Source: Bugula neritina (Eukaryota > Bryozoa > Gymnolaemata > Cheilostomatida > Bugulidae). Taken from it: a stretch of 64,000 nt of DNA. The position numbers were made by a program, and so were the translations under genes. The stretch covers positions 30,241,274 to 30,305,273 of the forward strand of contig OZ037766.1 of the NCBI GenBank assembly GCA_964035545.1, given 5' to 3'. How positions within the stretch are numbered: position 1 is the stretch's first letter; each line of letters starts with the position of its first letter. Shown piece by piece: positions 10,871 through 21,599 of the stretch. The notes below the pieces were generated by a model that was given only the letters and a program-made list of their open reading frames with translations, did no database searches and had not been told where the DNA came from.

Positions 10871-12595
10871 ATTTATATCACATTCGAAAAAACGTTTATT
10901 AAAATATGTTTAAATGTCGACACCTTTTTTACTGCATAATATTATAGAACATTTAGGAAAAGCATTTTTGCCAAAACATTTCACAAATGTTGAGTTGCAT
11001 TAAGTTGCATGTAGATGTGTTTTATACAACTTTGGTAAAAAGTTGTGATTCAACATTATTTAAATGTTTAAGTTTTAATGTATCTCTTTGTCTCACACAA
11101 CGTTTAAGCAAAACGTTTTCTGCAAACCATTTTACCAACGTTTCATAAACAAGTCATACAAACACTGCTATAATGTAGCTTTGATAACATTTTTTATAAT
11201 TTGTAAACCAACGTTAAGTTGAATGTTGAAATGTAAATGTAATTTAGCTTTTTTATCCAAAACGTTCTATAAATAACTTTTCATGAATTTTATTATAATA
11301 TGTTGTGTAAACTCTATGCAGCATTGCAAATATAGGTTATTATAACCATATGGCAAGGTTTACATAACCATTGCTATATGAAAGTTTCTATATAGCAGTA
11401 AAATATTTTAAAAGTTTTGTATTGTTATTTATCAAAAGGACAAATTCATAGGTGGAGAAAGGACAATTCCTCATTTCTTCTTCTCTATTGTGCATCATAA
11501 TAAGGTGTATTAACATTTGCAGCAGATCAACTATCGTGATAGTTGACAACCGTCATAGCCAATCAGCGGATTCAGATTTGATACACTATAGGCCTCCAAT
11601 TAGTAATGCATTGGGATAAGTGCTATTGACAAACATCTATATAGTTGATTGTACAAGTTTGTATAACCGCAGTTGAATAGCAGCATTGAAGTAGCTAAGT
11701 AGTGTTTCTGCTATCAGCAATTATGTAATGTTTTCTTATTTGTGCAGTAGTTACGTATACCTGTGCATTTTTTGTATAATAAACTCTTTTTTACTTTAAC
11801 TTGGCAATATTGCATTATAGCTCTAAATAACCCGTAATTGATGAAAGCGCAAATTCACAACAATATTATACAAGTGAGGCTTTTATATTGGATGTGTGTT
11901 CATAACTTTATTGTTTAAAAATGAAGAACAATAATTACAAACAATGATTATTACTAAAAAAACATGTGTAACCTAAATTGAAGACATATTTGTCAAATTA
12001 AATGACCTAAAATGAGTTACATATAAAATAAATGTGGCAATGAGCAGATAAATAAATTCATATTGCATGGAGCTAATGCAACAATTATAGATAGCAACAG
12101 GTCGTAAGAAGTACAGCAAAAACTTAAACAGCCAAAAAATTAAAACCAATTATTTTGTTGCTTTAAAACATATATAGCTATTTAGTGAAGTCAGCAAAAC
12201 ATACTTTTCTGTATATATATAAGCAAGTAAACGAAATAACACCAATTATCATATTTATAGAACGCTACTCCCTTTATATCCAAAGCTGAACATTAGCAAC
12301 GAGCTTTATTACCACTTTGGAGATTTAAAGTTATTTTAGCTCTTTCTATTAAGCTTCATCTAAAATTGAGGCCTAACTAAATGTTATAAAATATAAGTAG
12401 GTTTCTGAAAATTGTGAATTCAGTCTGCTCATTCTTTTCCTCAAAACATATACTTAAAACTTCAAGGTCTTGTTCTTTACAGTAAGATAGTGACCACCTA
12501 CAAAGCACCAAGAATACACACTAGAAACAAAAAACATACAATGTAAATGTATATAAGCTGTGGTGAACTGAAGTTGTGTTTCAGAATAAGCTGTG
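10870..12595. other. Non-coding AT-rich region
   Basis: No gene was seen. 10880-11300 is rich in AACGTT/ACATTT words, suggesting an old degenerate repeat. The remainder is featureless. Confidence 0.4.
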
Positions 12596-12599
12596 AAAA

Positions 12600-13530
12600 T
12601 GGGTGGGCAACTTCAAATTTCTGTATATTCCCCTATAAATATGACAAACAATTTGATGTATTTATAAATGGGTAGGCAACTTTGAGCTTATGTACATTTC
12701 ACTATAAAAATGACAAACAAGGGTGCAGATCATAAATGGGTGACAACTTCAAGTTTATGCAAATTCTGCAATAAAGATGGCAAACAAGACAGCTTTGACA
12801 GTGGGTGGGCAACTTCAATTTTAACTAGATTTTACTATAAAAGTGACTAACAAGAAAGTTGGAATATGGGTGGGCAACTTCAACTTTATAAAAATTTTGC
12901 CATAAAGATGACAAACAATAAAATTAGGAAATAGGTGGGCAACTTCAATTTTATGTACATTTCACTATCAAGATGGCATACAAGACTGTTCAGAGGTTGG
13001 TGGGTACCTTATATTTGATGTAAATTTTATTTTTGAAATGACAAACAATTTGACATGTTTATAAATGGGTGGGCAACTTCAATGTTGTGTACATTCAATT
13101 ATAAAAATGACCAACAAGAGTGTTCGGAATTTGGTGTACAAACTAGACTTTATGTAAATTTTACTATAAAGAAGATAAACAAGAAATTTCGAACATAGTG
13201 TAATGGATTTTCATCCCCTATCGTTTTGAAAAATTCTAGTTGCTATCACTGAAAAATGCCCTGCCTTTTGTTCTCTCTTACAAAGAGATATGTTCAGTAC
13301 TTAGTTTCATTCAACTCACAAAGTTACTACAATAGGTAGGAAACTTCACGCTATAAAGATGATTAACAATAATATCTGATCATAAGTGGGTGACCTCAAC
13401 TTTATACACACTGCTCTATAAAAATGACAAATAGAAACTTGTGAAAATAGGTGGGCAATTTCTAATTCATGTACATTTTACTATAAAAATAACCAACAAG
13501 GAAATGGAAAAATGGGTAGGCAACTTTCAG
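12600..13530. repeat. ~65-bp minisatellite, about 12 diverged copies
   Basis: A unit beginning TGGGTGGGCAACTTCAA, then a T-rich middle, CTATAAA.ATGACAAACAA and a variable end recurs near 12600, 12668, 12736, 12801, 12867, 12932, 12997, 13066 and 13131. After a gap of unrelated sequence at 13200-13330 it recurs near 13335, 13387, 13448 and 13513. Copies are well diverged and no frame is kept, so it is non-coding. Confidence 0.85.
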
Positions 13531-14084
13531 TTAAATTCCAATAAATTACTTTAAACTGCGAAATATTGCACTTTTCAAATAATTATTGATATAATGTAGA
13601 TTTTGACTTAACTTCGTACATAACACCATTAGTGCATATAGCTTATATGTTTGCATTTAAACAAAATTTTAAACTTTTTAAAAAAAATTGATAACTATTA
13701 TAATGCAAAATTTAAATTATTAAAATATTATGTTTCTTTCCAACATTACAAGCTTCAAATAATCAGAATTGGGCTCACCAACCTATCAATAAGTTCACAT
13801 AGTGGCACCTGTGCATTTACTCATATACAGTGTGTAAATTACAGATAACTTCATTGGTATGACTATAAATTTACCTGAATAGCCAAGTACATGGGAATAG
13901 CTAAACTTCTATCATTCAATACAAGCAAGGTATAGATATATTCTTCTTGACGCAGAGCCTGGATGTTTTTCATATCAAGTAACCACAGATGTGAAAATGG
14001 CCTAAGGGAAATAAGAAAATATGCACAGACTAAACTAATAATTAAAATAGGCTATAATAAACTATTTTCTGACAAAAAAGGAAT

Positions 14085-14800
14085 ATTTTGTGAAAAGCTA
14101 GAATGGTAAGGGTAACGGTAAGGCTACCTAGAAAAATTTTAATACAAATATATAACTCTTTTGTAAATTCTAAATTAACATATTGCCTAGAATCGTGGGG
14201 TAATGCAGCAAACATTTATCTTGAACCACTACATTTACTGCAAAAGAAAATACTGAGAATTATATATAAAAACATCACCTTTCCCCATCTAAACCACTGT
14301 TTCTTAGTTCTTCAATCATGCCTATTCACACTCTCCACAAATTCAAACTAATACTGCTCTCACATAAACTTTACTACTCTCAACTAACACATCTCACACA
14401 TAACTATCCCACAAGATTTTCAGAGTTCAGCCTACAAACTCCTCCATCATCAACTGCTGCAGGTCAACGAAGAGTGGAATTCCAATGTTCGACGCTATGG
14501 AATCAATTGCCTAGTTCTATTCGTGCTGTGGAGAGGGAGGCTGGTTTCAAACTTGCCCTGAGAGACCATCTAATGGCAAATTTCCAGATAAAAAAAAAAA
14601 TAATTTTTTAAGTTGCTAAAACTTCCAAAAACCTAAACAAAAATCTTATATAACTGTCAACCATTCATGGCTCGGTGCCTCGACTAGCTACAGTGCTATT
14701 GCGCCATAGGCCCTGTCATTTTGTTTATTTTTTTCTCAATTAATTTTTTCCCTACTATGACAAAATAAAAACAAACAAACAAACAACAAACGGGAAGGGA
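14085..14800 (+). mobile_element. 5'-truncated non-LTR retrotransposon 3' end
   Basis: Frames starting near 14103 and 14318 encode the C-terminal part of a CR1/L2-like reverse transcriptase protein: LTYCLESWGNA and LLQKKILRIIY, then in another frame a NYPTR...LWNQLPSSIRA block. A frameshift near 14310 shows decay. The 3' UTR includes GGTGCCTCGACTAG.TRCAGTGCTATTGYGCCATAGG, repeated at 50341-50388, and ends in AAACAAACAAACAAACAAC. The catalytic region is absent. Confidence 0.75.
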
Positions 14801-14959
14801 GAGCACAGCGGTCATATAAAGGGTACAAAAAGCTGGCCAAGTTGTAAGAGAATTTATTGACTTAGAGTTGGGATTTTTTTGTAAAAAGGTATTGACATAA
14901 TTATTTAACCATTGTAGATTCAACACTTGCAGAACATACATGTTGAAAAGGCGAGTCAA

Positions 14960-15785
14960 AAACTGTATTTATACAGCTACTTTTTGTAAATCTTTTAAGA
15001 TGTCGTTAAAGCTTAATAACTTTTTACACTCAAAGGTAACAATAAAAACCTATAAAGTTTACTGATGTTGTTGCCATTGCTTGTCTCTACATTGTTTAAC
15101 TAGTATAACAGCAAACTCTAAAATAGATTTCCCTTGAGCCACATTTATTTTCAATTTGGCCACACGGGGCACAGTGGCCAAGCTGATTATTGCACCCTGA
15201 TCACTGTTATTAGTTTGTTTGCCAAAAATTTTAGTTGAAACGTTAATGAAATCTATAGATATAGCCATTTCTGAGTTGTTTGTAAAATATCAAGGACATC
15301 ATGGTAAGACTACAAAGCTACAAGTTGAAGCTCCCCTAATATACACATCTGGTGAAGTTAAAACTTCAATTGCCATTTTATACATCATACAAAACACTCT
15401 GCTGTTGCTACTATAGTATAGATAGTAATGATATTCATTTTATATTATATCATTGATCGAATATTCATGCATATGTGACTAAAATAAATTGCAATTTGCT
15501 CATTTGCTCCCCCTCTCCCTTCCATGTACTCCAGCCACAAACCGAAGCCATGCACCTTAGCTATACAAATCAAAGAAAAAAGTTCATTCATAATTGTGTA
15601 GTACATGTTACTAAAGTTTTTTTCTGATAAAAGTTCCTCTGAAGTGAAAATAAAAAAAACATTTTTAGATCTAAACAGTAATGATAATGGCACCATAGAA
15701 CCGAGTGATTTGCATTTTATTTTGCTTTCCACTGCTATCCGTGGTGACACAAACTGTACAGCTAAAACATGAATTTTGCTACTTC
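14960..15785. other. Non-coding stretch
   Basis: Only short random frames and no recognised feature. Confidence 0.4.
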
Positions 15786-15788
15786 ATA

Positions 15789-16466
15789 TAGAGTAGAGTA
15801 GAATAGAGAAGAGAAGGGTAGAGTAGAGTAGAGCAGGGCAGGGCAGGGCAGGGCAGGGCAGGGCAGGGCAGGGCAGGGCAGGGCAGGGCAGGGCAGGGCA
15901 GGGCAGGGCAGGGCAGGGCAGGGCAGGGCAGGGCAGGGCAGGGCAGGGCAGGGCAGGGCAGGGCAGGGCAGGGCAGGGCAGGGCAGGGCAGGGCAGGGCA
16001 GGGCAGGGCAGGGCAGGGCAGGGCAGGGCAGGGCACGGCAGGGCACGGCAGGGCAGGGCAGGGCAGGGCAGGGCAGGGCACGGCAGGGCAGAGCAGGGAA
16101 GGGCAGGGCAGGGCAGGGCAGGGCAGGGCAGGGCAGGGAGGGGCAGGGCGGGGCAGGGCGGGGCAGGGCGGGGCAGGGCGGGGCAGGGCGGGGCAGGGCG
16201 GGGCAGGGCGGGGCAGGGCGGGGCAGGGCGGGGCAGGGCGGGGCAGGGCGGGGCAGGGCGGGGCAGGGCAGGGCAGGGCAGGGCAGGGCAGAGCAGAGCA
16301 GAGCAGAGCAGAGCAGAGCAGAGTAGAGTGGAGTAGAGCAGAGTAGAGTAGAGTGGGGTAGAGTAGGGTAAGGTAGAGTAGAGTGGGGTAGGGTAGACTA
16401 GGGTAGGGTAGAGTAGGGTAGGGTAAAATAGGGAAGAGTAGAATAGGGTACGGTAGAGTAGGGTAG
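15789..16466. repeat. Pentanucleotide array, G-rich on + (GAGTA to GGGCA to GGGCG/GGGCA to GAGCA/GGGTA)
   Basis: Roughly 135 pentamers. An edge of GAGTA/GAGAA gives way to a long uniform GGGCA block (about 15835-16135), a decamer GGGCAGGGCG block (16140-16265), then GAGCA, GAGTA and GGGTA. The left border TTCATATAGAGTAGAGTAGA is the inverse of the right border of the array at 37246-37734. Long coding frames here are artefacts. Confidence 0.95.
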
Positions 16467-16676
16467 CTGAGTTAAGCTAGCTTTGAAAGTGAATTAGTAA
16501 TTAAAAACAGTAGTTGAACGGGTACAAACCCTAGCCCAGGTGAAGTGTAGTCCTCAAGCCCAGTCTAGTGCAAGAAATTTTTTTACAGGTGGTGTTGTTT
16601 TTTAAGATATATAGTAGTGCTATATATATAGTTAGTTAACTTATAGTCTAATTACAGAATAGTCTATATAATAAAT
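16467..16676 (-). repeat. ~330-bp array-associated unit, part 1
   Basis: Reverse complement of 39130-39345 (CTCAGCT...AAGCTAGCTTTGAAAGTG, CCAGGTGAAGTG, CACCACCTGT). It is interrupted at about 16677 by a non-LTR retrotransposon and resumes at 17965. Confidence 0.85.
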
Positions 16677-17964
16677 ATTTATAGAGAGACTTATGAAGAA
16701 CTACATCTCTAACCACACTCCCTTGGATAAATTTCAGTTTGCTTATCGCTCACACCGTTCAACCCAGGATGCATGCAGTGCTCTGCCTCCCTACGACTGT
16801 TACTAATTTTATTGACGGACAAGCTTGTAATTACTCACCATGCCTGTTCCTAGATTTCTCTTTAGCTTTTAATACTATAAACGTCAGTCATCTTATACCT
16901 AAGCTACAATATCTGGACTGTAATGTAACAGGATGAATAACCAGTTTCTTCAGTGGCCGAGTTCAAAAACATTAGTTGATTGCACCATATGTCTCAGCCT
17001 ATTGTTACCAATACAGGCACTCCCCAAGGTTCTGTGTTAAGCCCTCTTTTGTTTTCTGTTTACACTGATGGAAAAACATCTCAAACTAGTATAATGTCAC
17101 TATTTTAAAATATGCAGACGACACTTGTGTAATAGGTTGTATTTCTGATGAGTCTGCTTTGAGTAATTATTTTTTTGAAGTAAATAGAATATCCAATGAA
17201 TGTAATTCCTTAGCCCTTTTGTTGAACCCAAGTAAGACCCAAGAAATATTGTTTTCCACTAACAGGATTTAGCCAGACACCCCTGCTATGATTTTGAATA
17301 ATGTTAGTATCAGTTTTAGTGACAATGTGAAATATGTAGGGGTATGGATATAGACAACAAACTTCGTTTTGAAGAGCACATTAACTCTGTGGCAACAAAA
17401 GCTAGTCAAAGAATGTATATTGTTAGAAATTTTGTTTACCTTTGTTCAACCACCCTGGCTAGTATGCTATTTAAAAGTTTTATTATCTCCCTTCTTACTT
17501 ACTGTCTGCCCATTCTTTACATCTCCCTGTATGCTAAAGATAAAAAGCAACTCCGACACTTTTTTAAAGAGGCACTCAAACTAGGCATCAAAGATCTTGG
17601 GGATATCGACAATCTAATAGATGTCAGAACTAAAATCTTGCTACTGCAATATATACATGATGAAAATCATTTTTTAAAGGACTTTCTTGAAAAGAACCCA
17701 TCAGGACGATATCGTAATATTAAATACAGAAGCACATGCATGGGGCAGAAATTCTTTTATACGCCAGGCAGCACTCAAGCTAAATAAACTTGTATAATAA
17801 TTTTTGTCAATTGATTTCCAGCCTCAGAGACTTTTTATTCCTATTTTTAAGCCATGCATGTTACACTGTTATCATTTTTAATATCAGGGGCATCGGTATT
17901 CAACACCTTTTTTTGCACAACATATATCAGGTTAGTGATAGAAATAAAATCAATCAATCAATCA
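16677..17964 (+). mobile_element. 5'-truncated CR1/L2-like non-LTR retrotransposon inserted in the repeat unit
   Basis: Translation in several frames shows reverse transcriptase motifs in order: FLDFSLAFNTI near 16850, TPQGSVLSPLLFSVYTD near 17020, KYADDTCV near 17110, then an open frame 17344-17787 encoding the thumb and C-terminal part. Stops and frameshifts interrupt the catalytic region, so it is inactive as it stands. The 3' end is a short tandem tail, AATCAATCAATCAATC, at 17948-17964, typical of these elements. It lies inside the array-associated unit, so it is younger than that unit. Confidence 0.85.
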
Positions 17965-18050
17965 AGGTGTAGGGCCTCACAGCACAAATTTTCTCACTCA
18001 TAGCTATAAAACATGATTAGAACAATTGTTATTTATTACCTTAAGTTATA
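17965..18050 (-). repeat. ~330-bp array-associated unit, part 2
   Basis: Reverse complement of about 39022-39112 (TAACTTAAGGTAATAAATAACAATT ... GTGAGGCCCTACACC). It continues directly into the CCCTA array. Confidence 0.85.
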
Positions 18051-18051
18051 C

Positions 18052-18165
18052 TCTACCCTCCCCTATAACCCTACCCTACCCTACCCTACCCTACCCTACT
18101 CTACCATACCCTACCCTACCCTACCCTACCCTACCCTATCCTACCCTATTCTTCTCTAATCTAAT
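18052..18165. repeat. CCCTA pentanucleotide array
   Basis: About 22 CCCTA/CTCTA pentamers (G-rich on the - strand), opposite in G-strand orientation to the array at 15789-16466 that flanks the same unit on its other side. Confidence 0.9.
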
Positions 18166-18189
18166 CCAATTATTTTAGATAAAAAATAT

Positions 18190-18480
18190 TTTCCCACATC
18201 ACAATTCATGTTAGCAATTGGCTTTCAGCTATAATATAAAAGTTGTTTGTATACTAAACTCCTGAAGTCAAATTAAAAATTTAGCCACATGCATGCTTCA
18301 TCTGAAATTGATAACTTTTCCAAAAAAATTTTTGTAGTTTTTGGAATGGTAAGTATTGTTAGAAATGTTTGCCAAGTTCTGATGTTGCGAATTCCTTAAA
18401 TGTCTAGTAACAAGCATGAAATATATTAGCTTAGGATTTCAAATAACCAGTAGACTTTATTTGATAGTCAAAAAGAGAAA
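18190..18480 (-). repeat. Duplicated 3' flank of a family gene (partner 7260-7590)
   Basis: The reverse complement aligns over about 300 bases with 7260-7590, including ...CTATCAAATAAAG..., GATAACTTTTYCAAAA, and CCAATTGCTAACATG. It contains the probable polyadenylation signal of the minus-strand gene (complement of 18456-18461). Confidence 0.7.
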
Positions 18481-18625
18481 CAGCGTTATAACACCAATAC
18501 CTTTTAAATTACCTGAATTTCGCAACAAAAATTGTTTTGTCAACAAAAAAATAGCTAATTGGTAAACAATCTAAAATACAGCCGATTAATTGCAGAGAAG
18601 CTAATGTTTCAAATGTAGTTTTTGT

Positions 18626-19749
18626 TTATTTTGTAAAGGGTGTTGTTGTAGTGGGTGTTGTTGTTGTAGTGGGTGTTGTTGTTGTAGTGGGTGTTGTTGT
18701 TGTAGTGGGTGTTGTTGTTGTAGTGGGTGTTGTTGTTGTAGTGGGTGTTGTTGTTGTAGTTGGTGTTGTTGTTGTAGTGGGTGTTGTTGTTGTAGTGGGT
18801 GTTGTTGTTGTAGTGGTTGTTGTTGTAGTGGGTGCTGGTGCGAAGATGATTGCGCCAGGGAATCGTGCGGCGATGGCTTGTGTAGTAGTAGTTGGCGCAG
18901 CAGTGGTTGGTGCAGCAGTAATTGGTGGTGGTGTAATTGGTGCTGGTCTAATAGGTGCTTGTGTAATAAGTAGTATCATAATTGGTGCTGGTGTAATTGG
19001 CGCTGCACGAATTGGAGCTGGTGTGATTGGTGGTTGTGTAGGTGCTGGGGCTGGTGGCTGACAAAAGCTAGTACAGAGTTGCTGGGCTTCTATATTGCAA
19101 ATTCGAGCTGATCTGTTTCTAAGATTTCTTTCTCCATTTCTTCTGCCACCCCTTCCTCTTCCCTTCCTCCCACTTCTCTTTCCATCTTTACCCCCTTTTC
19201 TTTTACTTCTCTTGCCCCCTTTTCTTTTACTTCTCTTGCCCCCTTTTTTATTGCCTCTCTTGCTCTTGCCCGCTCTTCTATTGCCTCTCCTGTCTCCTCT
19301 TTTATTTTTTCTCTTTTTCCCTTTACCACCCCTGCCTCCTCTACCTACTCCTAAGCGCTGAAGGCATGCTTGAGTACGAGAACGTAAACAAGCTTGGCAT
19401 GCTGAAATAACAAATCAAAATTTAGTTTGCTATATTTTTATCAACAGTATACAAAATAGCAGACATATTTCCTAATGCTAGAAAAGTCAAAACAATTAGC
19501 TTCAATTAAGACATTCAGATAATTCTTTTTTCCAATTTCTTTTGTCTGAAAAAGTTTAAAAATTTGCCCAATCACTTGACTATCACTTTACTGCAATCTA
19601 ATAACAAAATTTACAAAAATAACATATAATCATAAAGAATTAAATTACTTACACAGAGATACTGCAGAGGAAAAATCTGCTTGGTTTTGTGAAGAGACAA
19701 ACACCACTGCTACACTCAATACAAATACTATCAAGATCCAAGTTCTCAT
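18626..19749 (-). CDS. Secreted basic/mucin-like six-cysteine protein, complete
   Basis: Two exons, 19749-19653 and 19401-18626, with a 251-bp phase-1 GT-AG intron give about 290 residues. Exon 1 encodes a signal peptide (MRTWILIVFV...) cut probably before QNQADF. Cys34, Cys37 and Cys45 form C-X2-C-X7-C. An 88-residue linker is almost entirely Gly, Lys, Arg, Asn and Ser and contains repeated KRSKRKGG units. Cys134, Cys142 and Cys146 form C-X7-C-X3-C. The tail begins QPPAPAP, has I-T-P-A-P-type repeats, and ends in about ten Pro-(Thr)5 repeats encoded by an 18-bp tandem repeat at 18645-18832. The tail is expected to be O-glycosylated; the linker is strongly cationic and has many dibasic sites. 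An AATAAA overlaps the stop codon, with a second at 18456-18461. This is the best-preserved long member. Function is unknown; a secreted cationic mucin-like matrix or defence protein is inference. Confidence 0.85.
18645..18832 (-). repeat. Coding 18-bp minisatellite (Pro-Thr5 repeats)
   Basis: GTGGGTGTTGTTGTTGTA on + is repeated about ten times with single-base variants and one shorter unit at the inner end. All repeats keep the frame, so copy number would change the length of the Thr-rich tail without breaking the protein. Confidence 0.9.
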
Positions 19750-19940
19750 CTTCAGCTTCTTCAAAAAAATTTGTAAGTATATTATAAGTAGAGATCAAGT
19801 TTGTTATATTTTATTAATTTTTGAATATGAAAACTACAAATATATAACTAGTTATCAAGAAAAGCATTCTTCACCTTAAAGTTTTTGATGTTGTGCCCTT
19901 TCTGCCTTCAATAGACTAATTTTTGTTTTCATAATCAGGC

Positions 19941-19948
19941 TTTTTATA
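19941..19948 (-). promoter_or_regulatory. TATA box of the 18626-19749 gene
   Basis: TATAAAAA on the minus strand within AGTATAAAAAGCCTGATTA, matching the promoter at 794-800 over more than 100 bases. A non-coding first exon probably ends at 19875 before GTGAAG, with an acceptor just upstream of the ATG. Confidence 0.7.
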
Positions 19949-20043
19949 CTCCAAATACTCAAAGTAATTAAACCTGTAGATCCTTAATCTTGACTTTATA
20001 TGCTTCAGTGAGATTAATTTTGAAACAGTGACAATATTGCCAG

Positions 20044-20165
20044 TTGAGTAAATTGCTAGGCCCAAGAGACTCACGGGTTGCATTTCATCTTTACTGTTAT
20101 AATATATCAGACCAACATTTCTTATTATATAACCAACCGTTACCAACCGTTATCAACCGTTACCA
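20044..20165 (-). repeat. Dispersed repeat with GTTACCAACC motifs (partner 39611-39815)
   Basis: Inverse of 39620-39815: GGCCCAAGAGACTCA, AACATTTCTTATTATATAACCAACC and repeated AACCGTTACC words. It abuts a pentanucleotide array, as other repeats in the window do. Confidence 0.7.
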
Positions 20166-20271
20166 TGACCCTACTCTACCCTACTCTACTCCTCTCTACT
20201 CTACTCTACCCTACCCTACCCTACCCTTCCCTTCCCTTCCCTACCCTACCCTGCCCTGCCCTGCCCTGCCC
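20166..20271. repeat. CTCTA/CCCTA/CCCTG pentanucleotide array
   Basis: Pentamers grade from CTCTA through CCCTA and CCTTC to CCCTG. Long Leu/Pro/Tyr/Ser frames here are artefacts. Confidence 0.9.
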
Positions 20272-21190
20272 AGTGCATCACACGGCTTTTACGACTGTCA
20301 GGGTCGATCCTCATTTTGCCATTTCGCGATATTAGCCGCAATAAACAATATATTTTCGTGCGATAACATCGACTGTCTAGGGCGCTACTGTTGACGAATC
20401 AGAACAAAGAGAGCACATGAGTGCTGTAAACATGTACGTGTTGTTATGGTTACTAATGATGATCTGCTACGTAATTTTTGTAGTAGACAACTCTCACAGA
20501 AATCATTAATTTGTCTTTTCCTTATTTAGCTAACAACTTTTGCCTAGAAAAGAGAGAAGGCAAGGTGGCTCAAGCGATGCTGTATTTTTTTAGAATGTTT
20601 TAGCTTAAATTCTGTTTGGTTTATCCTACTAGAATGTTACCTGCTGCAGCATCAACACTATCATTGCAAAACTATATCTACTTATAACAAAATCTTGATG
20701 CCCATAGCAAAATTATATACTTTATTGTGGCGGATGTGCAAGAGTTTGGAGTCATCTCATCAATTACACATAGCAACAGAAGAACACAATATAGAAATAA
20801 CAGAAAGCCAAAGACGGTATACCTTTATTTTTAACCAAGAAAGAATTTTGTTAAACATTATATTGTTAAGTTCACCATAAAAAAACTGATTTTACAAGTG
20901 GTTACATCTTTTCCGAAAATAAAGGTGCCATGAAGCAGCCGAAAATGAAGTCGTCCGCTCACCAGACACCTAAAAAATAATTATGCAACATGATATTTTC
21001 AAAATTAAACACAGATATGCAACAGTCATCACCTACATAATTTTTTATAAATTTAACAAGCTTGTTTAGTGAAAGTGTATAATACAAACACTAATGTTGA
21101 TAGCGAAAATGCCATGTTCATGCAAGATAGTAAATCAATATAAATAAGAAGTCATATCATATCTATGTTATATATGTATTCAATTCTGGT
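20272..21190. other. Non-coding stretch
   Basis: No supported gene. Confidence 0.4.
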
Positions 21191-21289
21191 TTATGCTTTA
21201 TGCCTTCAACTATGAGTGCACAACCACTAATCCTATTTCTACCAACACCATCTCTACCGCTAACAGTACTAACGTCAGAACCAAAAACA

Positions 21290-21520
21290 ACTTCACCACT
21301 ACTACTAATAATTCTATTATTTTATTATTATTACTTCTACTACTATACTACTGCTACTGCTACTACTACTACTACTAGTGCTACTGCTACTGCTACTACT
21401 ACTTCTACTACTGCTGCTGCTGCTACTACTTCTACTACTGCTACTACTGCTGCTACTACTACTACTGCTACTACTACTACTGCTACTACTACTTTTACCA
21501 CTACTAATATTGTTTCTACT
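21290..21520. repeat. ACT/GCT trinucleotide-rich tract
   Basis: Imperfect (TACTAC)n and (GCTGCT)n. A Thr-rich frame from 21200 to 21601 exists only because of the repeat: the part before the tract lacks cysteines or a signal peptide and no paralogue was found. Confidence 0.7.
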
Positions 21521-21599
21521 ACAAATACTGTAAATCTTACCAGCAGCAAGTTATATTGGAAACTGTTTGCTCATATTTTTATCATTGTATTAGTGCAAT

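Noticed and set aside
12600-13530. CRISPR-like array
   Set aside because: Units are diverged throughout with no constant repeat/unique spacer structure, and the DNA is eukaryotic.
15762-16081. Long open frames of PALPC-type repeats
   Set aside because: They are translations of the GGGCA pentanucleotide array; 5-base repeats without internal stops give long frames in several phases.
18651-19061. Plus-strand Val/Gly-rich frame
   Set aside because: Antisense shadow of the Thr/Pro tail of the minus-strand gene; the same holds for Val/Gly-rich antisense frames at 4471-4776 and 9992-10345.
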